This document shows, one piece after another, positions 32,312 to 40,678 of a DNA stretch of 64,000 bases; the stretch's first letter is position 1, and each line of letters begins with the position of its first letter. This DNA comes from CAYOSF01 sp964406605 (lineage in GTDB: Bacteria > Chloroflexota > Dehalococcoidia > DSTF01 > RBG-16-68-14): positions 124,001-188,000 of the forward strand of contig CAYOSF010000007.1 in the NCBI GenBank assembly GCA_964406605.1, read 5' to 3'. A program made the position numbers and the translations under genes. The notes below the pieces were generated by a model. That model did not search any database and was not told the origin of the DNA. It saw only the letters and a program-made list of their open reading frames with translations.

Positions 32312-33670
32312 CTACTCCAGGAGTCCGTCTTCCCGCATGTCTCGCAGTGAGGCCTTGAACCCCTCCACGATCCGGTCGGCATCCTCGTCGGTGTGCACGG
32401 CCGAAACGAACGCGATGTGCAGGTCCGAGGCGTACACGCCGTGGTAGCGCAGATAGTTCCCAATGGCCGTCCCTTTCAGGAACTGCTCCGGACCGCGCAT
32501 GTCGCGCGGGCTGGTCGGCTCGCCCTTGAGGAAGAACGGAAGGAACCAGGAACCAAGACCCAGCAGGTGGAAATCGAACCCATTCTCCTGACAGAATTCG
32601 TGCACCTCTCGCTTGATCCTGGCGGCGAGCCCGTCGATGTGCTCGTAGACCTCCGGGTGATCGCGCAGATATCCGACCACCGCTGCGCCGGCGCTGGTGG
32701 TCATCGGGTTGCCGCTGAACGTCCCGATGAGCAGCACCTTCTCGAACACGTCCTGGATCACGTCTCCGGTGCCTATCGCCGGCAGCATGGCGTCGGCGCT
32801 TCCGGCAACCGCGCCGGCCGGCAGGCCGCCGCCGATGATCTTGCCGTACGTCGCGATGTCGGGAGTGATGCCATAGTGGGCTTGGGCGCCGCCATAGCTG
32901 AGCCGGAATCCGCTGATCACCTCGTCGAAGATGAGCAGTACGTCGCACTCGCGCGTCACGTCGCGAAGCTCCCCGAGGAAGTCTCCGAGGTCGATCGGGT
33001 AGCCGCTGGGCACCGGCTCGATGATCACCGCCGCCAACTCGTCCTTGTACTTCCGGATCTTGTCCAGGCTGGCCAGGCTGTCGAAGCTCAGCGTGATCAC
33101 CTGATCGACGGTCGCCTTCGGGATCCCTACCGTGTCCGGTAGACTTTCGGGATCCTCCAGGGGCCCCGCTGGCAGCGCGACCTGGCCGCTCACCAATGCG
33201 TAGTCGTGCACGCCGTGGTACCCGCCTTCGAACTTGGCGATCTTGTCCTTCCCCGTGCGGGCGCGGGCCACCCTCATCGCATACATGGTGGCCTCGGTTC
33301 CGCTGTTGCAGAAGAGGACTCGTTCGGCGCACGGGATCGCATCGACCATGATTTCCGCCAGTCGTACCTCGTGCTCGTGCCCGATCGCGTAGACCGTCCC
33401 GTTGCGGCACGCGGTCTCCATCGCCTCGACGGCCACCGGATGGCTGTGCCCGAGGATCAGGGGCCCGTACGCCATGGTGATATCGACGTACTCGTTGCCG
33501 TCGACGTCCCGTATCCTGGAGCCTTTCGCCTCTTCCACGAAGACGACGTTCTTCGGCGCTCGGAACGGGCCGGTGACGGTCGGCGATAGCAGCACCCGCT
33601 TCGCCCGGTCGAGGATCTGGTTGGACTTCTCCAGCCGCTCCTCGAAACGCTCGTCGATGCGCGATGACAT
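32312..33670 (-). CDS. Class III aminotransferase (glutamate-1-semialdehyde aminomutase-like)
   Basis: A 452-residue PLP enzyme of fold type I. The phosphate-binding C-N-S-G-T-E-A-T, the G-G-Y-H-G substrate loop, L-I-F-D-E-V-I-S-G-F-R (PLP pyridine Asp) and the Schiff-base Lys in T-Y-G-K-I-I-G-G-G are present. It is longer than HemL and lacks hem neighbours, so a catabolic transaminase is more likely than tetrapyrrole synthesis. It is transcribed away from the dehydrogenase-kinase-isomerase operon across a shared 391-bp region, so it may act with it, for example on a sulfonated amino or keto acid. ATG 33670 has GGAGGT 7 nt upstream. Confidence 0.9.
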   Translation of the reverse strand: MSSRIDERFEERLEKSNQILDRAKRVLLSPTVTGPFRAPKNVVFVEEAKGSRIRDVDGNEYVDITMAYGPLILGHSHPVAVEAMETACRNGTVYAIGHEHEVRLAEIMVDAIPCAERVLFCNSGTEATMYAMRVARARTGKDKIAKFEGGYHGVHDYALVSGQVALPAGPLEDPESLPDTVGIPKATVDQVITLSFDSLASLDKIRKYKDELAAVIIEPVPSGYPIDLGDFLGELRDVTRECDVLLIFDEVISGFRLSYGGAQAHYGITPDIATYGKIIGGGLPAGAVAGSADAMLPAIGTGDVIQDVFEKVLLIGTFSGNPMTTSAGAAVVGYLRDHPEVYEHIDGLAARIKREVHEFCQENGFDFHLLGLGSWFLPFFLKGEPTSPRDMRGPEQFLKGTAIGNYLRYHGVYASDLHIAFVSAVHTDEDADRIVEGFKASLRDMREDGLLE

Positions 33671-34061
33671 AGCCGATACCTCCGCTATCGCCTCCGTTGG
33701 TGCGCTCTCTGGCGCGCGGCGGCGAACTCGTTCGTCGTGGGCAGTTCGAGCCGCAGTGGAGCCGTGGCCTGACGGGGGAAAGGGTCATGCAGCGTCACTG
33801 CGACGCCGCATATGGTAAGCTCTGCGGCGATTGGCCGTCAAGGCGAGTCGCTGCCCGGGCTCTCGGTCGAGGTGCGGCCGGTGCCCGCGCGGCATTGTGG
33901 CCCGCGCCGTCACTGACACAGTCGGCGAGACACTCTCCACCGGCTAGGCAGCGAATGCGGTTTGTGGTACCACTACACCACTGAGTGGACCGATGAAGCG
34001 CTCCGGATCGCGCCGTGGGGAGCCGGAGGGGGGACCGATCGTCGGCGTTCCCGCGTGAGCA
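33671..34061. promoter_or_regulatory. Divergent control region with GntR-like palindrome
   Basis: The 391 bases between two divergent catabolic genes hold no convincing gene. The 10-bp palindrome GTGGTACCAC (33964-33973) has the GT-N-AC layout of GntR/FCD-type operators; ACCAC recurs at 33977-33981. No regulator gene is adjacent and no clear -35/-10 pair is visible. Confidence 0.4.
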
Positions 34062-35000
34062 ATGGTCGACATCCTCATCACGGAGTTCATGGACTCCGAC
34101 GCGGTCGATGGACTCCGACGCGACTATGACGTGCTCTATGATCCTGGGCTCGTGGACCGGCGTCCCGAGCTGCTGGGCGCGCTGGCCGGCGCCCGTGCGC
34201 TCATCGTACGCAACAGGACTCAGGTCGATGACGCCCTCCTCGCCGCTGCCCCGGCGCTTGCCGTCGTGGGCCGTCTCGGCGTCGGGCTAGACAACGTCGA
34301 CGTCGGCGCCTGCGAGGCCCGTGGTGTCGAGGTGCGCCCGGCGTTGGGCGCCAACGCGACGGCCGTGGCCGAGTACGTCATCGCCGCGCTCTTGGTCCTG
34401 CTGCGCGGCGCCTTCCGCGCCACCGGTCGCGTCGTCGCGGGCGATTGGCCGCGGACCGAGCTGGCCGGGCGGGAGATAGCCGGCAAGCAGCTAGGGCTGG
34501 TGGGGTTCGGGTCGACTGCCCGTGAGGTCGCTATCCGAGCCTTCGCCCTGGGCATGACAGTGGCAACGCACGATCCGTACGCGGCGCCGGACGGCCCGGA
34601 GGTCGAGGACGTGCGGACGATGCCTCTGCGCGACCTGCTGCGGTCGAGCGAGGCGCTGAGCATCCACGTGCCTCTCACGGACGAGACCCGATATCTCATC
34701 GACGCCCAGGCGCTGGAGCTGCTGCCCGTCGGCGCTGTGCTGGTGAATACCGCCAGGGGCGGCGTGGTCGATGAGGACGCTCTCATCGACGCTCTTCGGT
34801 CGGGAAGGCTGGGCGGCGCGGCGCTCGACGTGTTCGAGAGCGAGCCGGTCGATGAGGTGACGGGTGCCCGATTCGCGGAGGTACCCAACCTGCTGCTCAC
34901 CCCGCACATCGCGGGGGTCACGGCGGAATCGAACGCGCGGGTGAGCGCCGTCACGGCTGCCAACGTGCGAGAGGTCTTGGAACGGAGCGAGCAGCCATGA
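34062..35000 (+). CDS. D-2-hydroxyacid dehydrogenase family (PGDH/sulfolactate dehydrogenase-like)
   Basis: A 312-residue NAD-dependent dehydrogenase. The nucleotide fold is at L-G-L-V-G-F-G-S-T-A, with D-P-Y as the NAD acid. Catalytic Arg (N-T-A-R-G-G-V-V-D), Glu (F-E-S-E-P-V-D) and His (T-P-H-I-A-G-V) are intact. The length equals the short form of the family without an ACT domain, like (S)-sulfolactate dehydrogenase SlcC as well as 3-phosphoglycerate dehydrogenase. It overlaps the following kinase by ATGA. With a sulfofructose-kinase-like neighbour, a C3-sulfonate or glycerate-type hydroxyacid is the likeliest substrate, but sequence alone does not decide it. Confidence 0.88.
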   Translation: MVDILITEFMDSDAVDGLRRDYDVLYDPGLVDRRPELLGALAGARALIVRNRTQVDDALLAAAPALAVVGRLGVGLDNVDVGACEARGVEVRPALGANATAVAEYVIAALLVLLRGAFRATGRVVAGDWPRTELAGREIAGKQLGLVGFGSTAREVAIRAFALGMTVATHDPYAAPDGPEVEDVRTMPLRDLLRSSEALSIHVPLTDETRYLIDAQALELLPVGAVLVNTARGGVVDEDALIDALRSGRLGGAALDVFESEPVDEVTGARFAEVPNLLLTPHIAGVTAESNARVSAVTAANVREVLERSEQP

Positions 35001-35896
35001 CGAGCGTCGTTTGCGTCGGGTTGGCAGTGCTCGACCTCGTGTTCGCGACGCCGGAGTTGCCGTCGGGGCCACGCAAGCATTTCGCGACCGATCTCCGGGA
35101 GGTGGGCGGCGGTCCGGCTGCGAGTGCGGCGGTCACGGTCGCGGCGCTGGGCGGCAAGGCTCGGTTCGTCGGCAGGGTTGGCGACGATGCGCTGGGGGAC
35201 CGGATCATCGCCGAGCTGGAGCAGTGGGGGGTGGATACGTCGGGCGTACGAAGGGTCCAGGGCCGGCGCTCCCCTCTGTCGGCCGTGTTCGTCGACCGGG
35301 ACGGCGAGCGCATGATCGTCAACTACACGGACCCCGACCTGTTTGCCGATGGCGATGCGCTCCGGCCGAAGGAGCTTGGCGATGCCGACGCCGTGATCGC
35401 TGATAACCGCTGGCCGAGTGGCGCCGAGCAGGCGTTTCGCGCCGCAAAGGACGCCGGCGTCCCCGGGCTTCTCGACCTCGATCTGGACATCCCCGCCGAT
35501 GTCGGCGGCCTGCTTCGGGCCGCCAGTCACGTCGCGTTCTCGGCGCCGCGCTTGGCAGGCATTACCGGAACCGACGATCCTGCTGAGGGACTCCGCCGGG
35601 CGCGCGAACTGACCCACGCCTGGCTGGCGGTCACGGTGGGGGCGGACGGCGTGCTCTGGCTCGACGACTCGGAGGTGCGTCATCGGCCCGCCTTCGGCGT
35701 GGATGCCGTCGATACGCTGGGGGCGGGCGATGTGTTCCACGGCGCCCTCGCTCTCGGCCTGGGCGAGGGAATGGCGCCCGGGGACGCGATCCGTCTGGCC
35801 ACGGCGGCCGCCGCGCTCAAGTGCACCCGGTTCGGCGGCAGAGCGGGTATACCGAGCCGCGCAGAGGTCGAGGCATTCTTGGAGAGGTCTCCATGA
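34997..35896 (+). CDS. PfkB-family kinase, probable 6-deoxy-6-sulfofructose kinase (YihV-like)
   Basis: The 299-residue ribokinase-fold enzyme has E-V-G-G-G-P-A-A at 35-42, and the catalytic base in D-T-L-G-A-G-D-V-F-H-G-A-L-A. Compared from memory with E. coli YihV, the similarity runs along the whole length: VGRVGDDALG, N-Y-T-D-P-D-L, A-D-N-R-W, AFSAPRLAGITG, and the near-identical end A-A-L-K-C-T-R-F-G-G-R-A-G-I-P. The residues reported to bind the sulfonate in YihV (Lys 27, Asn 109, Arg 138) fall on Lys 27, Asn 109 and Arg 138 here. It would phosphorylate C1 of sulfofructose. It is coupled by ATGA to genes on both sides. A generic sugar kinase is the alternative. Confidence 0.75.
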   Translation: MTSVVCVGLAVLDLVFATPELPSGPRKHFATDLREVGGGPAASAAVTVAALGGKARFVGRVGDDALGDRIIAELEQWGVDTSGVRRVQGRRSPLSAVFVDRDGERMIVNYTDPDLFADGDALRPKELGDADAVIADNRWPSGAEQAFRAAKDAGVPGLLDLDLDIPADVGGLLRAASHVAFSAPRLAGITGTDDPAEGLRRARELTHAWLAVTVGADGVLWLDDSEVRHRPAFGVDAVDTLGAGDVFHGALALGLGEGMAPGDAIRLATAAAALKCTRFGGRAGIPSRAEVEAFLERSP

Positions 35897-37305
35897 CGCG
35901 GCGCGCCGGCGTGATGGTAATCGCCCGTGACACGTTCGATGTCGACCTTGCGCGACGGACGTCCAGGGCGGCCTTCCGCGTGCTCGATAGGCTCGAGCTT
36001 GAGATCGTGGGCTCGCCTGAGCCGCTGCTCGAAGTGGACGATGTAGGTCGGGCCGCGGCCGCCATGCGCGAACAGCCCCTCGACGCGCTCGTGATCGTGC
36101 AGGGCACCTTCACCGACTCGACCATGCCGGTCGCGGCGGCGGACGCCAGCGACGCGCGCCTCGTGCTGTGGGCGTTTCCCGAGAAGCGGACCGGAGGGCG
36201 GCTCCGGCTGAACTCGCTCTGCGGGATCAACCTCGCCGGCTACGCGCTCTCGCGACAGGGTCGCGGGTACGGCTACGTGTACCGGGCACCGGGGGACAAA
36301 GAGACGGAGAGCGAACTGAGGGCCGCGCTCAGCGGGCCGGTCCGCCCCGCAGAACACGACGCGCTCGTTCCGGATCTGAGCGAGATGGACGACGCAATGG
36401 TCGCAAGGGCCGAGGCCGTCAAGGAGCGCCTTATCGGTACCACCATCGGCGTGATCGGAGAACACCCGCCCGGCTTCGAGCCGTGTGCCTGCGATGCCGG
36501 AGTGTTGGACCGCCTGCTCGGCGTTTCGCTGGAGCGAATCGAGCTTTCCAAGCTCTTCGACGCGGCGACCGCGGTGCCGGCTAAGCAGGCGGCGCTGGCA
36601 CGCAAGCACCTTGGACGCCATCTGGCGGGGCTCGATGACGTAGAACAGGAGCCGCTGGAGAAGAGCGTGCGCCTGCACCTGGGGCTGAAGCAGCTGGTGG
36701 GCGACGGCGGCTGGTCCGGCGTTGCCGCCCGGTGCTGGCCGGAATGCTTCACGGAGTACGGAGGCGCCGCCTGCAGCGCCCTCGGCTTGCTCGCCGAGGG
36801 GCAGACACCCGGCTGCTGCGAGGCCGACGTCTACGGTACCGTCACGAGCCTCGTGCTGCAGTGGATGACCGCGGGACCGGCGTTCGCGGCCGACCTGGTG
36901 GATGTGGACCGGGAGGCGAACACGGGTGTGTTCTGGCACTGCGGCGGGGCGCCCCTCGAGCTGGCGGACCCGACCTGGGAGGCGCGCGCCACGGTGCACC
37001 CCAACCGGAAGATGCCCCTCCTCAGCGAGTTTCCTCTCAAGCCTGGGCGGGTCACCATCGCCCGCCTGAGCCAGGCCAGGGGAACTCACAAACTGGTGGT
37101 CGGCGGCGGCGAGATGCTCCAGGCGCCGCCCAGCTTCGGCGGCACCTCGGGCGTGTTGGCGTTCGACCGCCCGGCGGCCGAGGTCCTCGATACCGTGATG
37201 AACGAGGGGCTGGAGCACCACTACGGCCTTGCCTACGGGGACGTGCGCGACGAGCTGAGGGCGCTGGCGGCGCTGCTCGACCTGCCCGTCGTGGAGCTCG
37301 GCTGA
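35893..37305 (+). CDS. L-fucose/L-arabinose isomerase-fold protein, possible sulfoquinovose isomerase
   Basis: The 470-residue protein has the FucI/AraA architecture: an N-terminal Rossmann-like part (ALVIVQGTFTDSTMP, VLWAFPEKRTGGRLRLNSLCG), a central domain, and a C-terminal part with Glu, Asp and His candidates for the metal site in C-W-P-E-C, C-C-E-A-D-V-Y-G and F-W-H-C-G-G-A-P. SqvD-type sulfoquinovose isomerases of the sulfo-TAL and sulfo-EMP2 pathways belong to this superfamily, and the coupled upstream gene looks like a sulfofructose kinase, so an isomerase of sulfoquinovose is a reasonable reading. Its ATG overlaps the kinase stop (ATGA). The specificity is inferred from context only. 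Confidence 0.7.
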   Translation: MTRRAGVMVIARDTFDVDLARRTSRAAFRVLDRLELEIVGSPEPLLEVDDVGRAAAAMREQPLDALVIVQGTFTDSTMPVAAADASDARLVLWAFPEKRTGGRLRLNSLCGINLAGYALSRQGRGYGYVYRAPGDKETESELRAALSGPVRPAEHDALVPDLSEMDDAMVARAEAVKERLIGTTIGVIGEHPPGFEPCACDAGVLDRLLGVSLERIELSKLFDAATAVPAKQAALARKHLGRHLAGLDDVEQEPLEKSVRLHLGLKQLVGDGGWSGVAARCWPECFTEYGGAACSALGLLAEGQTPGCCEADVYGTVTSLVLQWMTAGPAFAADLVDVDREANTGVFWHCGGAPLELADPTWEARATVHPNRKMPLLSEFPLKPGRVTIARLSQARGTHKLVVGGGEMLQAPPSFGGTSGVLAFDRPAAEVLDTVMNEGLEHHYGLAYGDVRDELRALAALLDLPVVELG

Positions 37306-37323
37306 CGGGGGTGGCGGAGTCGA

Positions 37324-37343
37324 CCCCAGCCTGAAGGCTGGGG
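37324..37343 (+). terminator. Hairpin after the isomerase operon
   Basis: CCCCAGCC and GGCTGGGG form a perfect 8-bp stem with a TGAA loop, 19 nt after the isomerase stop. No T-run follows. Confidence 0.5.
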
Positions 37344-37593
37344 CATGCTCCTGAGGCGGACAGGTCCTGGCGAGGCGGGCAGGGCGAGCACGGGAGTCCA
37401 CCGCCAGCCCTTGGCGATGAGGAATTCGTTTCGCAAAAACGCCTTTTTCTGTATATACAAATACCCGCCTCCTCTCGGCGAGGACACGTGACCCAATCCA
37501 GGCCCCGATGCTAGCAGGTCTCTGCGGAAACGCGCAGGGGCGCGTGGCACCGGGGGGAGCGGGGGGTGCCGGATGAGGAGCGAGTAGGAGTAG

Positions 37594-37725
37594 CTGCTCG
37601 CCTGCATCCCTCAGGACGCCAACATCACCCGGTGCGACCCGGACGGCACGCCCATCGCCGGGCTTCCGAGCACCTCGCCCAGCATCGCGGCGGTGAAGGA
37701 GCTGGTGGAGACCGTCTTGCGCTGA
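37594..37725 (+). pseudogene. Remnant of a CooC/MinD-like ATPase C-terminus
   Basis: The 43 codons before TGA 37723-37725 read C-I-P-Q-D-A-N-I-T-R-C-D-P-D-G-T-P-I-A-G, then L-P-S-T-S-P-S and A-V-K-E-L-V-E-T-V-L. This is like the last residues of CooC/MinD-type nucleotide-binding proteins (I-P-x-D ... G-x-P ... L-P-x-x-S-P). Two TAG codons close the frame immediately upstream and no earlier part of such a gene is seen. The rest of 37344-37958 shows nothing I can name. Confidence 0.45.
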
Positions 37726-37958
37726 GAGGCGGCTGCCACCGGTGGCCAGCGAAGCGCCTGGTGGCCCGGAGGCGGCCGCGCGTCCCTTTGTTGGCGCTTC
37801 CAGAGACGGCGGAAGTAGGCGAGCCCGACCGAACTAGTCCGGCTGGCCCGGCACGGTGATAGTCAGGAAGGCCGGAAGAACCACCGCGGGCGAGAGCGGC
37901 GGCTCCAGGCGGTCTTGCGGCGACCCGCCCCCAGTTCATTGGTTTCTTCCGCTGTCGT

Positions 37959-38390
37959 CTACGAGCTGAATCCACAGAAACAGGCACCACAGTTTCGACA
38001 TTTGTAGTATTTACATCGCTCACACTGCGGACACAGGAGCGACGATATGCCGGCATGGCATTTCCAGCAGCGGTCTTCGTAGAGTTTGCCTTTGCGCAGC
38101 TTGCGACGAATCTCACGCAAGTGATTGAGCGTCCATTGGTCATCCGGAACAAGCTCAAGCATCTGTTTGCAGCGGTGCTCAGCAAACCCCAGCGTTTCAT
38201 GGGAGAAATCCGGATGCAATCTGGCTACCTTTTCCAGGGTCATGACCAAAGGCCTGTACGCAAGAAGTTGTGCCGTGTTGTCGGAACCCGCCTCGGCTCC
38301 TATGATATCTATCGCCGTCTGCAGGGCATCCTCAAGTCTTCCTTGTTTCATGAAATCGTCCCATTGTCGCCGCAGTTCGATGCTACTCAT
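37959..38390 (-). CDS. Cys-rich zinc-ribbon protein, unknown function
   Basis: The 143-residue protein has a helical N-terminal region of about 100 residues with TPR-like spacing (WDDFMKQGRLEDALQTAIDII, HETLGFAEHRCKQMLELVPDDQWTLNHL) and a C-terminal Cys cluster of four to five C-x-x-C pairs: C-W-K-C, C-P-Q-C, C-K-Y-Y-K-C, C-G-A-C-F-C. Two zinc sites are probable. It starts at ATG 38390. No family recognised. It sits in an accessory segment with other unknown genes. Confidence 0.65.
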   Translation of the reverse strand: MSSIELRRQWDDFMKQGRLEDALQTAIDIIGAEAGSDNTAQLLAYRPLVMTLEKVARLHPDFSHETLGFAEHRCKQMLELVPDDQWTLNHLREIRRKLRKGKLYEDRCWKCHAGISSLLCPQCERCKYYKCRNCGACFCGFSS

Positions 38391-38503
38391 CGGTCGACCT
38401 CTCACCCAGCATATGCCTTGACAGGATCGCTTCCCAGTGTGCTGGTGCCGCGATAATCAAGCGGGCACGCGCTCCTCGCAGGCATCCAGCTGAACCGCGT
38501 GGC

Positions 38504-38845
38504 TCAGGCAGGGCCTCGCAAGGCGCCGCTGGTAATGAACCGGTGCGTTCGCGTGAGCGGAGGGATCAGTTGACGGAAGAGCACATCGATCTGCTGACCG
38601 TCCTCCAATTCCAGGATGGCCTCTGCCGTGTTGGTAGGCGCTTCTTCCTCTCCAACCACCGTCACCGTACCTCGCCCACTTCGAATGCCCTCCGCCTCGA
38701 CGGCACCTCTCAGCGTATCTGCGCGGAGGATTTCCTGGTGGAACTGCAGATCATAGCGGACGCTACACAAGAAGGCCCCGCTTCGACTCACTAAGCGGCC
38801 TTGGCCGGCGAAGCGTTCGCGGGGCACGATCCTTCGTCTTGTCAT
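38504..38845 (-). CDS. Hypothetical small protein
   Basis: The 113-residue soluble protein has no domain I can name. It is basic at the start (MTRRRIVPRERF) with a beta-rich middle (GTVTVVGEEEAP, AILELEDGQQIDVLF). The reading is supported by GAGGAGG 5 nt before the ATG. It follows the membrane protein at 38889 on the same strand. Confidence 0.6.
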   Translation of the reverse strand: MTRRRIVPRERFAGQGRLVSRSGAFLCSVRYDLQFHQEILRADTLRGAVEAEGIRSGRGTVTVVGEEEAPTNTAEAILELEDGQQIDVLFRQLIPPLTRTHRFITSGALRGPA

Positions 38846-38888
38846 CTTCGCCTCCTCGTGCGGTCAAGTCGGGTACTCGCTGACTGGG

Positions 38889-39800
38889 TCAGGGGGTCTT
38901 GGCGGGTGGCAACGTGACGCCGAGACTGTCGAGACTAACGCTTGGCTCCCCGTCGAAGAAGGTCTGCGCGCGGTTGATTTCGGCGGTGGGATACTCGGAA
39001 GACTTGCCATACCATGCCTGCAGAACAGTGGCTATCTCATAGGTCAGCAGTTTGTTCAGAACCATGAGAACTCTCGCCATGGCCCGGGCATATGGTGGAT
39101 CTTTGACTCTCTGCTTCAAGTTTGTCCACGCTGTGCGCAGGTGCTCACCAACCTCCGTGCCGGTGGCGTCTCGCGCTTTGACGAAGTCTTGAGGCGAAAC
39201 AAGATCGCGCTTCCCGTCCGTTGTCGGGGCGCCACGTAGCGACTCCAAGAGCGCCGATTGCTGCGCCGACGTGGAGTACCCGAATGCCCAGGGTTCTAGG
39301 ATCAGATCCCAGATGCGGTGCTCGGCGTCTTGCGATTGCAGGACGAAGCCGGGCATGTATTGTGGGGGCACAAGGCGCTGAAAGCGCGCTCGGAGCGCGG
39401 CGACCAGCTCCAGGTAGCGGGCGCTATGGTAGAACGCGAAATCCAGATGACCCGAGTCGCTCGGATAGTCGGCGACGGCGTCCAGGCTCACCGCCAGCTC
39501 GCCAGCAACCGCGTTGAGCTGCTCGAGGTACGTTGCTCGATTCTCCAGGAAACGTTCGAGTAGCTTGGCCTTGACGTTGCGTTCATGGGCCGCCCGCGTA
39601 GAGAGTTCTTCAAAGATAGCCTTCAATAGGCCAGTAATGATGGCTGCTGTTGCTGTAATCAGAGGAACTGCGAGCGTGGCTTGCTGCGCGTCTTCCCAAT
39701 CGGTTGGCCAGAACCAGATCGCAAGTGTGAGCTCGATCGCTATGCCAGCGACCGCAAGGAGTAGAGCCCAGCCTAAGAATGTCTTAGACACATCGACCAA
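38889..39800 (-). CDS. Hypothetical membrane protein
   Basis: The 303-residue protein has two N-terminal membrane segments (about 9-29 and 43-62) and a long soluble helical part (EELSTRAAHERNVKAKLLERFLENRATYLEQLNAVAGELA, ARYLELVAALRARFQRLVP). Start codons TTG 39800 or GTG 39791 are possible, with no strong Shine-Dalgarno; it follows the proline-rich gene by 17 nt and may be translated after it. I do not recognise the family; the layout (membrane pair plus cytoplasmic helical domain) is general for accessory-region effectors but no function can be assigned. Confidence 0.65.
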   Translation of the reverse strand: MVDVSKTFLGWALLLAVAGIAIELTLAIWFWPTDWEDAQQATLAVPLITATAAIITGLLKAIFEELSTRAAHERNVKAKLLERFLENRATYLEQLNAVAGELAVSLDAVADYPSDSGHLDFAFYHSARYLELVAALRARFQRLVPPQYMPGFVLQSQDAEHRIWDLILEPWAFGYSTSAQQSALLESLRGAPTTDGKRDLVSPQDFVKARDATGTEVGEHLRTAWTNLKQRVKDPPYARAMARVLMVLNKLLTYEIATVLQAWYGKSSEYPTAEINRAQTFFDGEPSVSLDSLGVTLPPAKTP

Positions 39801-39817
39801 GCCAGCGTGGAATTGCG

Positions 39818-40111
39818 CTAGGTTGGTGGCGGTGGTGGCGGCGGGTCAACTCCCTCCTCGAGCGGCTCAGTAGGCGGCGGCTGAGTAGGTGGAGGCGGCG
39901 GTGGTGGCTCAGCTCCCTCCTTGGCCGGCTCGGTAGGCGGCGGCGGTGGTGGTGGTGGCTCCCGTGGCTTCTCGTCCAGGTTGGTGGTGGGAGGAAGTGA
40001 CGCTGGCTCTAGCCGGGGGGCCACGGTTGCTGGTTTCTGGCGCGCCTGGTCGCCCAATTCCCTCACTTCGTCAGGCCGAGTTCTTGTGTTCCCGTCTTGC
40101 AGAAAGGACAT
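39818..40111 (-). CDS. Proline-rich repeat protein
   Basis: The 97-residue protein has a charged N-terminus (SFLQDGNTRTRPDEVRELGDQ) and a C-terminal half of poly-Pro tracts (seven or eight Pro) alternating with T-E-P-A-K-E-G-A-E and T-E-P-L-E-E-G-V-D, three near-repeats. Poly-Pro runs of this length need EF-P for translation. It is supported by AGGAGG 6-7 nt before the ATG. It is probably an extended linker or binding protein acting with the membrane protein encoded 17 nt downstream. Confidence 0.55.
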   Translation of the reverse strand: MSFLQDGNTRTRPDEVRELGDQARQKPATVAPRLEPASLPPTTNLDEKPREPPPPPPPPTEPAKEGAEPPPPPPPTQPPPTEPLEEGVDPPPPPPPT

Positions 40112-40483
40112 GGGCTGCCTCCTTCCATGAGCCCAAGGCTACGTGGAAACGCACAGCGGCATTCGCCTAGCCGCGTGGTGCAATTCTAGCAGATGTTGGT
40201 GGCCTTCACTAGCGCCCTTGAATGCTTTCCGCAACCGAGACTAGGCTCTACGCACCAGTTGGGTGTTGTTGTTTGGTGAGGCGGAGGGCACGACACGAGG
40301 AACTCGGCTGCGCGGTCTTTGCGGCCGCTCGTCCGTGAAGACGAGATCCCCTGGTGAGCTAGAGCCGCGCGATCGGCCTGAGGCGGTCGCAGGCAAGAGA
40401 AACGAAGCGTATACTCCAGCTAGCGCCATCCAGCGGCGCAATGAAGAAGGAAGCTTCTTCGACTACTGGCTCACTGGTTGGCC
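40112..40483. other. Intergenic region, no gene seen
   Basis: The 372 bases upstream of the proline-rich gene and the transposase region contain short reading frames on both strands but none with a start signal or family resemblance. Confidence 0.5.
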
Positions 40484-40595
40484 TAGCTTGTTGCTCCGGC
40501 GGAGGCTCCTTCCCGTTCCCTGTTTGAGCCCAGGCGCGGGCAGGACAGCAGCATCCTGCGCCACACGTAGGCGAGCTGTTCCGCCAGAAGCAGGG
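40484..40595 (-). pseudogene. Duplicated 3' end of sdhB
   Basis: About 112 bases match the end of sdhB at 41401-41511 at roughly 85% identity by eye. Read on the minus strand, it gives L-A-E-Q-L-A-Y-V-W-R-R-M-L and N-R-E-R-E-G-A-S-A-G-A-T-S then a stop, against L-A-E-Q-L-A-Y-V-R-R-K-M-L and N-K-E-R-E-G-A-S-A-G-A-T-S in SdhB. The two copies flank the RAYT gene as diverged direct repeats. This looks like a duplication linked to arrival of the element. Confidence 0.75.
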
Positions 40596-40600
40596 GGGAA

Positions 40601-40631
40601 CGTAGGGGCGACCCGCCGGGTCGCCCCTACG
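40601..40631. repeat. REP palindrome 1
   Basis: CGTAGGGGCGACCCG and its reverse complement, with one base between, form a 15-bp stem just upstream of the RAYT gene. It is nearly identical to the copy at 41370. Confidence 0.85.
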
Positions 40632-40678
40632 GAGACGGTGCAGTGAGGTCGGAGGGGGAAGGTACAGGGGTCGAGGGT

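Noticed and set aside
30944..33788. An 813-codon minus-strand frame spanning HD-GYP and aminotransferase genes
   Set aside because: It is a frame shadow of the two real genes, with Arg/Gly/Pro-rich composition and no domain.
35680..37401. A 573-codon minus-strand frame over the kinase-isomerase operon
   Set aside because: It is antisense to coupled genes with clear families.
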